A stretch of 64,000 nucleotides of DNA, from positions 109,280 to 173,279 of the forward strand of contig NZ_MJEJ02000041.1 of NCBI RefSeq assembly GCF_002095435.2, in the 5' to 3' direction. The stretch is from Williamsia sp. 1138 (GTDB lineage: Bacteria > Actinomycetota > Actinomycetes > Mycobacteriales > Mycobacteriaceae). A model generated the notes under the pieces. It was not told the DNA's origin, searched no databases, and saw only the letters and a list, made by a program, of their open reading frames with translations. This document shows, piece after piece, positions 43,565-52,294 of this stretch. Each line of letters opens with the position of its first letter. Positions within the stretch are counted from its first letter, which is position 1. Made by a program: the position numbers and the translations under genes.

Positions 43565-46500
43565 CATCGACGCGAACGTACGACTCGGAGCTGCTGACCA
43601 CGGTGGCGCAGCGGGTCATCGTCGGAGACGGCGCGATGGGAACCATGCTGCAAAACGCCGACCTGTCTGTGGACGACTTCGCTGGTCTCGACGGTTGCAA
43701 CGAAATCCTCAACGACACCAGACCGGATGTCCTTTCCGCCATACACCGGGCCTACTTCGAAGCCGGTGCGGACGCAGTAGAAACGAATACCTTCGGTTGC
43801 AATCTATCGAATCTCGGGGACTACGGGATCGGTGATCGCATTCGTGAACTCTCGCGTAAAGGCACCGAAATCGCCCGCGTCGCAGCTGATGAATGTACTT
43901 CGGCCTCTGATGCGAGCCCCCGCTTCGTGTTGGGCTCGATGGGGCCGGGAACCAAGCTGCCTAGCCTGGGTCACACCACGTTCGCGGTCTTGCGTGATGC
44001 CTACATCGAGTGCGCCCTAGGAATGATCGAGGCCGGCGCCGATGCGCTGCTCATCGAGACATCGCAGGACCTACTCCAAGTCAAAGCGGCAGTACTCGGG
44101 GCCCGACACGCGATGACGTCGTTGGGCCGCCACATCCCGGTCATCACCCATGTCACTGTCGAGACCACCGGCACCATGCTCCTGGGCAGCGACATCGGCG
44201 CAGCATCGGCAGCGATCGAGCCACTAGGTGTAGACCTGATCGGATTGAACTGCGCTACCGGACCAGCAGAGATGAGTGAACATCTGCGGTACCTGTCCAC
44301 CCACTGCGGCGTCCCAGTGTCCGTCATGCCCAACGCCGGACTCCCCACGCTCGGCCCCGATGGGGCGCTCTACCCGTTGGGCCCGGAAGAACTCGCCCAC
44401 GCGCTGCAAGGATTTGTCCGCGACTACGGACTGTCACTGGTCGGTGGGTGCTGCGGCACCACGCCTGAGCACATCAAGCACGTCTGCCAAGCACTGCGCG
44501 CGATGACCCGGCCATCGCGCACGATCGAACACGAACCCGGAATATCGTCGTTGTACACGGCAGTGCCCTTCCACCAAGACTCCAGTTTTTTGGTGATCGG
44601 GGAACGCACCAATTCCAATGGATCCAAAGCCTTTCGCGAGGCGATGATCACCGAAAACTACCAGCAGTGCCTCGCTATAGCGAAGGACCAAACCCGCGAC
44701 GGTGCACACATGCTCGATCTCAACGTCGACTACGTCGGACGCGACGGCGCCGCGGACATGTCCGCATTAGCCAGCCGTTTGGCCACCAGTTCGACGCTGC
44801 CGATCATGCTCGACTCGACTGAACCTGCAGTACTGCAAGCTGGGCTGGAGGCACTCGGCGGTCGATGTGTGGTTAATTCTGTGAACTACGAAGACGGAGA
44901 CGGCCCGCAATCACGATTCCAGCGCATCATGGCGCTGGTGTCACAGCATGGCGCTGCCGTCGTGGCACTGACCATCGACGAGCAAGGACAAGCACGCACC
45001 GCGACGGGGAAAGTCGCAATCGCTCAACGGCTGATCGCTGATATAACGACCAACTGGGATGTGGCTGAAGAAGACATCATCATCGACACGTTGACATTTC
45101 CGGTATCCACCGGACAGGAGGAAGTGCGCCGCGACGCTATCGACACCATCGAAGCCATCCGAGAGCTGAAGCAACTTCACCCCAAAGTGCACTTCACCCT
45201 AGGGGTTTCGAACGTCTCCTTTGGTCTCAATCCCGCTGCACGGCAAGTGTTGAACTCGGTGTTCCTCCATGAATGTGTACAAGCCGGCCTCGACACGGCG
45301 ATCGTGCACGCCTCTAAAATTCTGCCCATCGCGCGGATCCCCGACGAGCATCGAACCATTGCTTTGGACGTGGTCTACGACCGTCGACGCGACGGCTACG
45401 ATCCTCTGCAAGAGCTGATGGCACTGTTCGAGGGTGTCTCAGCGGCCTCCGCTCGTGAAAGCCGCGCACAAGAGCTTGCTCAACTGCCGTTATTCGACCG
45501 TCTCGAGCGACGCATCGTCGACGGCGAACGCGAAGGCCTGAGCAGCGATCTCGATGCCGCTATGGAGCGCACGCCGCCACTGGCAATCATCAACGACACC
45601 CTGCTATCGGGCATGAAGACAGTCGGCGAACTCTTCGGCTCGGGTCAGATGCAACTACCGTTCGTGCTGCAGTCTGCCGAAGTAATGAAATCCGCTGTCT
45701 CACATCTAGAACCACATATGGAGGCAGCTGAGGCCGACGGTAAGGGTCGCATCGTGCTCGCGACCGTCAAAGGCGACGTCCACGACATCGGCAAGAACCT
45801 CGTCGACATCATCCTGTCGAACAACGGCTACGACGTAGTCAACCTCGGCATCAAGCAACCCATCACCTCAATCCTCGACGCCGCCGAAGGCGAACGGGCC
45901 GATGTCATCGGTATGTCCGGGTTATTGGTCAAATCCACCGTTGTCATGAAAGACAATCTGCACGAGATCAGCGCGCGAGGTCTCGCCGAAAGGTATCCGG
46001 TATTGCTCGGTGGAGCCGCACTGACGCGCGCATTTGTTGAAACCGATCTCGCCATCACCTACCCCGGCCAGGTCCACTATGCCCGCGACGCGTTCGAAGG
46101 TCTACGACTGATGGACGACATCATGGCCACCAAACGTGGGCACGGCCCGCCACCGAACAGCCCCGAGGCCGACGCTGCCGCAGCGAAACTCGCTGAACGT
46201 AAGGCACGCCACGAACGTTCACAACGCATCGCACTGCAGCGCAGAGCCACCGAGATACCTGTAGAGGTGCCAATTCGGTCCGACGTGAAGGACGATCACC
46301 CCGTCCCGACCCCACCGTTCTGGGGAACCCGCATCGCCGCCGGCGTGCCCGTCACCGACTACCTCGAACTCCTCGACGAGCGTGCACTGTTCTTAGGTCA
46401 ATGGGGGCTGCGCGGGACGCGCGGCGCCACCGGCCCCAGCTACGACGACCTAGTCGAATCCGAAGGACGACCACGGCTACGCCAATGGATCGAACGCCTC

Positions 46501-47133
46501 ACCACCGAAGGCATCATCCAACACGCAAAGGTGGTCTACGGATACTTCCCGGCGATCAGCGACGGCGATACCGTCCACGTCTTGGAGCATCCATCGCCAA
46601 CAGCGAAAACCCGAGTCACCTTCCAGTTTCCGCGGCAGCAACGAAGTCGGTTCCTGTGCATCGCAGACTTCATTCGATCGCGCCGCAGCGCGCTCGCCAC
46701 CGGTCAGGTCGATGTCTTCCCCATGCAGTTGGTCACGATGGGCCAACCCATCGCCGACTATGCCGCACAGTTGTTCGCCGACAACGCATACCGCGACTAT
46801 CTGGAAGTCCACGGCATCGGGGTGCAACTGACCGAGGCGCTCGCAGAATTCTGGCACCAGCGGGTCCGCGCAGAACTAAACTTCGGCGGACGAACCGCGG
46901 GTGCCGACGATCCCGACACACCACAGGGATTCTTCGACCTCGACTATCGGGGCGCACGTTACGCCTTCGGTTACGGAGCCTGCCCCAATCTCGACGATCG
47001 CACCAAGCTCGTCGCACTGCTCGACGCACAGCGCATCGGGGTCCACCTGTCTGAGGAACTACAGCTACATCCCGAGCAGTCGACCGATGCTTTCGTCCTT
47101 CATCACCCCGAAGCGAAGTACTTCAACACCTGA
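43561..47133 (+). CDS. metH: Cobalamin-dependent methionine synthase
   Basis: The product of 1190 residues has all four modules. These are homocysteine binding (about 1-310; NTFGCN and zinc ligands in GGCCGTTP), pterin binding (about 340-610; IGERTNSNGSK, MLDLNVD), B12 cap and binding (about 650-890; DVHDIGKN with the cobalt-ligating His), and SAM activation (about 900-1190; YGYGACPNLDD). It transfers the methyl of methyl-tetrahydrofolate to homocysteine. The true start at 43561 overlaps the zinc-ribbon stop; the longer frame joining it to the reductase is an artefact of the frameshift at about 43283. Confidence 0.95.
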   Translation: MTSTRTYDSELLTTVAQRVIVGDGAMGTMLQNADLSVDDFAGLDGCNEILNDTRPDVLSAIHRAYFEAGADAVETNTFGCNLSNLGDYGIGDRIRELSRKGTEIARVAADECTSASDASPRFVLGSMGPGTKLPSLGHTTFAVLRDAYIECALGMIEAGADALLIETSQDLLQVKAAVLGARHAMTSLGRHIPVITHVTVETTGTMLLGSDIGAASAAIEPLGVDLIGLNCATGPAEMSEHLRYLSTHCGVPVSVMPNAGLPTLGPDGALYPLGPEELAHALQGFVRDYGLSLVGGCCGTTPEHIKHVCQALRAMTRPSRTIEHEPGISSLYTAVPFHQDSSFLVIGERTNSNGSKAFREAMITENYQQCLAIAKDQTRDGAHMLDLNVDYVGRDGAADMSALASRLATSSTLPIMLDSTEPAVLQAGLEALGGRCVVNSVNYEDGDGPQSRFQRIMALVSQHGAAVVALTIDEQGQARTATGKVAIAQRLIADITTNWDVAEEDIIIDTLTFPVSTGQEEVRRDAIDTIEAIRELKQLHPKVHFTLGVSNVSFGLNPAARQVLNSVFLHECVQAGLDTAIVHASKILPIARIPDEHRTIALDVVYDRRRDGYDPLQELMALFEGVSAASARESRAQELAQLPLFDRLERRIVDGEREGLSSDLDAAMERTPPLAIINDTLLSGMKTVGELFGSGQMQLPFVLQSAEVMKSAVSHLEPHMEAAEADGKGRIVLATVKGDVHDIGKNLVDIILSNNGYDVVNLGIKQPITSILDAAEGERADVIGMSGLLVKSTVVMKDNLHEISARGLAERYPVLLGGAALTRAFVETDLAITYPGQVHYARDAFEGLRLMDDIMATKRGHGPPPNSPEADAAAAKLAERKARHERSQRIALQRRATEIPVEVPIRSDVKDDHPVPTPPFWGTRIAAGVPVTDYLELLDERALFLGQWGLRGTRGATGPSYDDLVESEGRPRLRQWIERLTTEGIIQHAKVVYGYFPAISDGDTVHVLEHPSPTAKTRVTFQFPRQQRSRFLCIADFIRSRRSALATGQVDVFPMQLVTMGQPIADYAAQLFADNAYRDYLEVHGIGVQLTEALAEFWHQRVRAELNFGGRTAGADDPDTPQGFFDLDYRGARYAFGYGACPNLDDRTKLVALLDAQRIGVHLSEELQLHPEQSTDAFVLHHPEAKYFNT

Positions 47134-47150
47134 CCTAGTGGAGGTACTCG

Positions 47151-48044
47151 ATGTATCCAGAATTTGAGGAACGCTCGAGTCAATTACCGATCATAGTCGG
47201 CGTGGACGCCTCGTCGGCATCGCGCCAAGCACTATTGTGGGCTGCGCACGAGTCCCGGCGACGGCGAACCCGGTTGATGCTTGTACCGACCACACGACCA
47301 CCCGTCCTCTATTACGGCAACGGAATGGGAGTCTGGGCCTCGATAGACGTCGATACTTTCCGCACAGACGAGTGCCAAGCACTGTTGGACGAAGCACTAA
47401 CGGTTGCCGCCGACGTCACCAAGGGCGCAGTGGCAGCAGAGATCACGAACAATCAGCCCACAGTTCAGCCCGTCGTAGACCTCATCGAACGATCACACCG
47501 GGCGCAAATGATCGTCCTCGGGGCCCACGGCCCGGGCAAGCACGTGGGCGCTCTTGCTCGATCAGTAGCCGCTCACTCACCATGTCCGGTAGTGATACTT
47601 CACCACAGCCCGAAACATCAAATACCAGCGACTGGGCCGGTAGTCCTTGGCATCAACGACGCCACCACGAGTGCGCCGACGGTGGAAGCGGCGTTCGAGG
47701 AGGCGTCGTTGCGGTGCGTGGATCTCGTGGTGATTCACCGATGGAGCACCGACGCGACGGAGGCCTGCGACGATTCTGTGCTCGAGTGGGCGCTCGAACT
47801 CGAGGAGTACACCGCATTGTCCGAGGAGCTCAAGCCATGGCAACAACGTTTCCCCAGTGTCACAGTGCGTTTGGGAGCCGTACGAACCTCAGCCCGCCGT
47901 GCCCTGGTTGAAGCAGCAAGCGACGCTCAGTTGGTCGTCGTCGGCCGCCGGGATACGACGTGGCTCGGGGCCTTGCGCCCCACCACGGCAACGGCACTGC
48001 TGCGACGACTCGAATGCCCGCTGATGATCGTGCACCACAGCTGA
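47151..48044 (+). CDS. Universal stress protein with two UspA domains
   Basis: This 297-residue tandem Usp protein starts LPIIVGVDASSASRQALLWAAHE. The first domain keeps the ATP-binding motif GAHGPGKHVGALARSVAAHSPCPVVIL. The second domain (GPVVLGINDATTSAPTVEAAF to CPLMIVHH) has a weaker loop. It follows metH by 18 bases with GGAGG before the ATG, so it is probably co-transcribed. Tandem Usps in mycobacteria respond to hypoxia and nitric oxide. Confidence 0.9.
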   Translation: MYPEFEERSSQLPIIVGVDASSASRQALLWAAHESRRRRTRLMLVPTTRPPVLYYGNGMGVWASIDVDTFRTDECQALLDEALTVAADVTKGAVAAEITNNQPTVQPVVDLIERSHRAQMIVLGAHGPGKHVGALARSVAAHSPCPVVILHHSPKHQIPATGPVVLGINDATTSAPTVEAAFEEASLRCVDLVVIHRWSTDATEACDDSVLEWALELEEYTALSEELKPWQQRFPSVTVRLGAVRTSARRALVEAASDAQLVVVGRRDTTWLGALRPTTATALLRRLECPLMIVHHS

Positions 48045-48135
48045 AGCGACGCACACCGAAACGGTGACGAATACATCAACATCACCGCTGACGGCCAGCG
48101 AGAAAAATCGCACTGATGATACCGAGAGGCTAGCT

Positions 48136-48507
48136 ATGAACGAGAAAGTGTTCCACATTGCATTCGCCGACGACTGGGAGGGTGCGCAACGCTTCGGCGA
48201 GTACGAAGTGTCCACTCGCGGCAAGACCCTCGACGATGTCGGATACATCCACGCCACCACAGAGGACAAAATATGTCAGACCGCCAGCACCGTCTATCAG
48301 GACGCCGGCCTGCCCCTGGTCGCCCTCGTCATCGACTGTCAGGCACTGCGCGCAGCCGGAGGCAGCATCGCCTGGGACGACCACGAGCAGCAGGCCGCCC
48401 CCCATGCCCAACGTCCCCGAATCATGGGTCCGTTACCCGTTGACTCCGACGTTGTAGAGCCCCACACGCTGGTGGAAACATCCCCGGGCGAGTGGATACT
48501 GGGCTGA
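48136..48507 (+). CDS. DUF952 family protein
   Basis: This 123-residue protein has family motifs KVFHIAFADDWEGA and DVGYIHATTEDKICQTAST, and a tail with EPHTLVETSPGEWI. ATG at 48136 is preceded by GAGAGG; the longer frame is not supported. DUF952 proteins are small enzymes or binding proteins of unknown activity, possibly related to ADP-ribosyl folds. The intergenic 48508-48734 shows nothing else. Confidence 0.85.
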   Translation: MNEKVFHIAFADDWEGAQRFGEYEVSTRGKTLDDVGYIHATTEDKICQTASTVYQDAGLPLVALVIDCQALRAAGGSIAWDDHEQQAAPHAQRPRIMGPLPVDSDVVEPHTLVETSPGEWILG

Positions 48508-48734
48508 CCGGCGACCTGCACTGTAGTGCTGAGTCTGTTGCGGTGAAGGCGCCTATTCGCAGGTCTCCACACATGACCTGACGTGGCAACTTCGCCGCTG
48601 ACACGATCACGCACGATTACCGAAACGCGCACACCGTCGCGGTTCGTAGAGAGCCGATGCGAGAGAACTGGTTTCGCCATACTCTTCGGCGAACGGATTC
48701 GCCGAGACGAACGTACATATGTCTCCGCTCACAT

Positions 48735-48757
48735 AATTGGTATATAGGATGCCAATT
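48735..48757. promoter_or_regulatory. NsrR operator candidate
   Basis: AATTGGTAT and ATGCCAATT face each other around ATAGG, one mismatch from a perfect 9-bp inverted repeat. It lies 17 bases before the NsrR start. The size and AT-rich arms suit an Rrf2-family dimer. Confidence 0.6.
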
Positions 48758-48773
48758 CAAGTAACTTCGCAGT

Positions 48774-49247
48774 GTGCAACTCACTCGATTCACCGACGTC
48801 GGACTTCGCGTCGTCATGCGCCTCGCGGTGGATGATAGCGAGGACCGACCGGGCACTCGCCAGATCGCTGCAGAGCTCTCGGTGTCGTACGCGCATACGG
48901 CAAAGGTCATATCCAGGCTCAGCGAGCTCGGCATCGTGGATGCCCAACGCGGACGCAGCGGTGGGCTCGCGATCACCGAGTTGGGTCGAGTCGCTTCAAT
49001 CGGGTGGATCGCGCGTCGCCTCGAAGGTGATGGTGAGGTCGTCGACTGCGACGGCGCGCAGCCCTGCCCGCTGCGCGGAGGATGCCTCTTGCGGTCTGCG
49101 CTCCGCGGTGCCCAGGAGTCCTTCTTCGAGTCCTTGGACACCGTCACAGTCGAGGACCTCACACGCAGTCCTACACGCGGCGTATTGCTGTCGCTTCCGC
49201 GATTTGGTGGTAGTGATCCTCAGATTCCCTCAAAGACAGGAGATTGA
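48774..49247 (+). CDS. nsrR: NsrR-type Rrf2 nitric oxide sensor
   Basis: This 157-residue Rrf2 regulator starts at GTG, MQLTRFTDVGLRVVMRLAV, with a winged helix (TRQIAAELSVSYAHTAKVISRLSELGIV). The Fe-S cysteines are CDGAQPCPLRGGC (three Cys). The gene lies one base before flavohemoglobin. NsrR senses NO through its cluster and derepresses hmp; the palindrome upstream is the likely operator. Confidence 0.9.
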   Translation: MQLTRFTDVGLRVVMRLAVDDSEDRPGTRQIAAELSVSYAHTAKVISRLSELGIVDAQRGRSGGLAITELGRVASIGWIARRLEGDGEVVDCDGAQPCPLRGGCLLRSALRGAQESFFESLDTVTVEDLTRSPTRGVLLSLPRFGGSDPQIPSKTGD

Positions 49248-49248
49248 A

Positions 49249-50496
49249 ATGCTCTCGGCCACTTCAACGGAACTCATACGGGCGACTCTACCGGCGGTCG
49301 GCGCGGCCATCGACGAGATAACGACCCTCTTCTACCGGAACCTATTCACTGCCGAACCCGACCTCGAACGAAATCTCTTCAATCGCGGCAACCAAAAGCA
49401 GGGCGAGCAGCAACGCGCGCTCGCCGGGGCAATCGCAGCATTCGCTGCGCTGCAACTCGAACCAGATCAAGTACGGGTGGACCGGATCCTTTCTCGGATC
49501 GCTCACAAACATGCTTCGCTGGGTATCGAGCCCGCCCAGTACGAGGTCGTACATACACACCTGTTCGCAGCCATTGTCGAGGTGCTGGGCGACGCCATCA
49601 CGCCACCGGTGGCAGCGGCATGGGACGAGGTCTACTGGCTGATGGCGGAGACGTTGATCGCGATGGAGGCCGGACTCTACCAGCGGGCCGGCGTCGCTGT
49701 GGGGGATGTCTGGCGAGACGTCCGCGTCCGCGATCGACGGCACGAATCACCCGATACACTGTCGTTTGTTCTTGCGTCCCTGGACGGCTCTGCGCTACCG
49801 AAATTCGCGCCGGGGCAGTACCTGTCGGTGGGAGTGCTTCTTGCCGACGGCGCGCGTCAGATACGGCAGTACAGCCTCTCGTCGGCACCGTCTAGTTCCG
49901 ACTGGCGCATCACTGTTAAGCGAATCGCCGGTCAATTGGACGACGAGCGAGTGGCAACCCCGGCCGGCGAGGTTTCGAACTATATGCATGACAACGTTTT
50001 CGAGGGTGATGTTCTCAGTGTCACCACACCCTTCGGTGATCTCACTCTGCAACCGGACAATTCTCCCATCTTGCTCGCCTCGGCGGGTATCGGTTGCACG
50101 CCCATGATCGGAATGCTGCGTCATCTGGCAGAGACAAGTGATAGCCGACCCATTTCGGTGCTTCATGCCGACCGATCGCCGAACAGTCATGCCCATCGGG
50201 TGGAGCTGACGCAGCTGGTCGAGAAGTTGCCCACGGCCGTCATGCACCGGTGGTACGAGGATCTGGGTGGTCGTGTTCCGGAGTCCGGCCTGCAGGTGGG
50301 TCGCGCCGACTTGGACAACGTAACGATCACAAAAGGCACCCACGCTTACCTATGTGGTCCGCTGCCGTTCATGTTGGGTCTGCGGTCAGCTCTTCTCGAG
50401 AAGGAAGTCGCGGACGAGAACATTCACTTCGAGGTTTTCGGACCCGACAATTGGACGAACGGAAAGGCCGACGAACTGACGCCGGTTGCTGGCTGA
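49249..50496 (+). CDS. hmp: Flavohemoglobin, nitric oxide dioxygenase
   Basis: ATG at 49249 gives 415 residues. The globin domain has B10 Tyr29 (FYRNLF) and proximal His88 (HKHASLGI). The FAD domain has RQYSLSS and the NAD domain GIGCTPMIGML and CGPLPFM. It converts NO and O2 to nitrate using NAD(P)H. It is co-transcribed with nsrR. Confidence 0.95.
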   Translation: MLSATSTELIRATLPAVGAAIDEITTLFYRNLFTAEPDLERNLFNRGNQKQGEQQRALAGAIAAFAALQLEPDQVRVDRILSRIAHKHASLGIEPAQYEVVHTHLFAAIVEVLGDAITPPVAAAWDEVYWLMAETLIAMEAGLYQRAGVAVGDVWRDVRVRDRRHESPDTLSFVLASLDGSALPKFAPGQYLSVGVLLADGARQIRQYSLSSAPSSSDWRITVKRIAGQLDDERVATPAGEVSNYMHDNVFEGDVLSVTTPFGDLTLQPDNSPILLASAGIGCTPMIGMLRHLAETSDSRPISVLHADRSPNSHAHRVELTQLVEKLPTAVMHRWYEDLGGRVPESGLQVGRADLDNVTITKGTHAYLCGPLPFMLGLRSALLEKEVADENIHFEVFGPDNWTNGKADELTPVAG

Positions 50497-50583
50497 CCCA
50501 TATTCGCACCCCGGGAGTGTGATCGGCCCGCGGTTCGGCCGTCAACCTGGTGCGAGAGCTGTGCGTATGCCACCATTAACGCA

Positions 50584-50940
50584 ATGGGTCCGATTGAATT
50601 GGAACGAACTTACGACAAGCGATCAATCAAGAAGACCTCGCCAACCTTCTTGATAGATCGGCTGTGGCCTCGGGGGATTGCGAAATCCGATCTCGACGTC
50701 GACGCCTGGGTCAAAGCCGTGGCACCGAGTCCAGAACTTCGGTCCTGGTTCGGCCACCGGGCAGACCGCTTCGTTGAATTCCGTCAGCAATATCTCGCTG
50801 AGCTCGATGCCAACCCGACACCGGCAGAGCCGATTATCGAGGCGGCGACGGTCAGCTCCATTGTGTTGCTGTATTCAGCCAAAGACGACGTACACAACCA
50901 CGCAGTAGTGTTCCGCGACTGGTTACTGGGTGATCGGTGA
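50584..50940 (+). CDS. DUF488 family protein (short, YeaO-like)
   Basis: This 118-residue protein has the family pattern IDRLWPRGIAKSDLDVDAWVKAVAPSPELRSWFGHRADRFVEFRQQY and ends in a strand-helix LLYSAKDDVHNHAVVFRDWL. The ATG lies 88 bases after hmp. YeaO-like genes often accompany stress regulons. The function is unknown. Confidence 0.85.
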   Translation: MGPIELERTYDKRSIKKTSPTFLIDRLWPRGIAKSDLDVDAWVKAVAPSPELRSWFGHRADRFVEFRQQYLAELDANPTPAEPIIEAATVSSIVLLYSAKDDVHNHAVVFRDWLLGDR

Positions 50941-50985
50941 TACACAGCTCATACCACCTAGATCCCTCCGGCACGGGGGTGGGCG

Positions 50986-51180
50986 GTGGTGGATGATGTC
51001 GTGCAGACCCTGGTCCGTTGGTCCGATTCAGGCGGGATATGGCGTGTCGTGGCGAAGAACTCGTCCGCGGTGACATTGACCTTACTCACCTGCGACGGTG
51101 GGGAGGAAATGCAGCAGATTCACTCATGCGACCCGGAAGTTGTTGCGTGGATTGGGAATCGCAGCTCCAGCGAAGACTAG
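50986..51180 (+). CDS. Small conserved actinobacterial protein of unknown function
   Basis: This 64-residue protein (VRWSDSGGIWRVVAKNSSAVTLTLLTCDGGEEMQQI) has a compact beta pattern. Similar short proteins are widespread in actinobacteria without a known role. The start is GTG. The stretch 51181-51456 holds nothing else recognisable. Confidence 0.65.
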   Translation: MVDDVVQTLVRWSDSGGIWRVVAKNSSAVTLTLLTCDGGEEMQQIHSCDPEVVAWIGNRSSSED

Positions 51181-51456
51181 AACCATCAATCCCTCATGTC
51201 GGGCAAGTCCGGTGTGAACGCGGTTCCGGCGTGATCACTCGTACGCGTCCACGCTCGAAGGTCAACGGCGTGGGAGTATTGCCGCGGCAGTTCTTCCGGG
51301 GCCTGCGCCATCGTGAAGGCTGACTACCCGCGAGGTCAGGTGACGGCGCGGATCGACACTTCGGCCGGGCAGTCGTACTTCAACCAAAACGGGATCGAGT
51401 CCAACGTCAGCAGCTCGAACAGTCTTACTCCACTCGTACAGAACAAAGGACACTCC

Positions 51457-51789
51457 ATGATGAAGCGCTCGTTGGAAGCACTTGCCCGCGAACAACTCGA
51501 GAAGGCGGCATCGGCCACGAGCGGACGCGCCGCGCACACGGTGTACGGCGGTCACGAACACGTCCTGCGTCAGACGCTGCTCGCGCTGACGGCGGGCCAA
51601 GAATTGAGTGAGCACGAGAATCCAGGCGAAGCGACAGTGCAGGTCCTCTTTGGGCGAGTGCAGCTCCGAGCAGGGCCCGACTCGTGGGAGGGCCGTCGCG
51701 GCGATCTTCTCATAGTGCCGCAGCTACCGCACTCCTTGGAATCCATCGAAAATTCTGTAGTGCTCATGACCGTGGCGAAACTTCCCTGA
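51457..51789 (+). CDS. Cupin-domain protein
   Basis: Starts at 51457 (or the adjacent ATG 51460). The 110-residue protein is a single cupin: LALTAGQELSEHENPGEATVQVLFGRVQLRAG, then GDLLIVPQLPHSLESIENSVVLMTV. The metal-ligand pattern is incomplete (H-x-N rather than H-x-H), as in LuxR-type cupins. The longer frame upstream lacks a ribosome site. It is plausibly a small sensor or binding protein. Confidence 0.8.
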   Translation: MMKRSLEALAREQLEKAASATSGRAAHTVYGGHEHVLRQTLLALTAGQELSEHENPGEATVQVLFGRVQLRAGPDSWEGRRGDLLIVPQLPHSLESIENSVVLMTVAKLP

Positions 51790-51937
51790 CTATCGATAAC
51801 CATTCTCGGGCTCGGTGAGCTGCATACGGCGTCTGATCCAGTATTGTCAGACTTCTGAGACTGACACCTGGCCAGCCACGAACAATGTTGTGTTCACAAA
51901 CGGCCTCTGTCAGTGATCGCTCCAGCACGTGGATTGC

Positions 51938-52285
51938 TCAGCCGACAATGGTCTGTCGTGCGCGTGACATGTCGACTCGAGTGCCGCGCATCGGGGTTCG
52001 CTCCTGGGCCAGCAGCAGTGGCGCTTGCCCGTCGTGGCAGCGTGCAGGGGTTCCGTCGCTGTAGACAACACGCCACCAGGGCATTCCTTGTGCTGCGATG
52101 AGGGCCATTGCACGGCCGACCTGCCGGGGGCCGAGTCCAACAAGTACGCCGATGTCGCCGTAGGACATCACGTGTCCTGATTCGATGGCGAAGACAACCT
52201 CGCATACCTCGTCGAGGCGCAAGTTCGTCGTGCTGGGCGCTACGCTGCCGACCGGCACACGCCCACGCACACGCTCGATGATCAC
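51938..52285 (-). CDS. Alkyltransferase-like (MGMT-family DNA-binding) protein
   Basis: This 115-residue protein has only the Ogt/MGMT C-terminal DNA-binding domain (HVMSYGDIGVLVGLGPRQVGRAMALIAAQGMPWWRVVYSDG). The acceptor Cys motif PCHR is replaced by PWWR, the hallmark of ATL proteins, which flag O6-alkylguanine for nucleotide excision repair. GTG start. It follows the HPP-CBS gene by 9 bases in the same direction. Confidence 0.85.
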   Translation of the reverse strand: MIIERVRGRVPVGSVAPSTTNLRLDEVCEVVFAIESGHVMSYGDIGVLVGLGPRQVGRAMALIAAQGMPWWRVVYSDGTPARCHDGQAPLLLAQERTPMRGTRVDMSRARQTIVG

Positions 52286-52294
52286 CTGCCCACG

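Noticed and set aside
41668..47133. A natural fusion of siroheme reductase with methionine synthase
   Set aside because: The reductase C-terminus, an overlapping zinc-ribbon gene and the metH start are all present in the correct spacing in another frame. The fusion frame between 43284 and 43560 is not protein-like.
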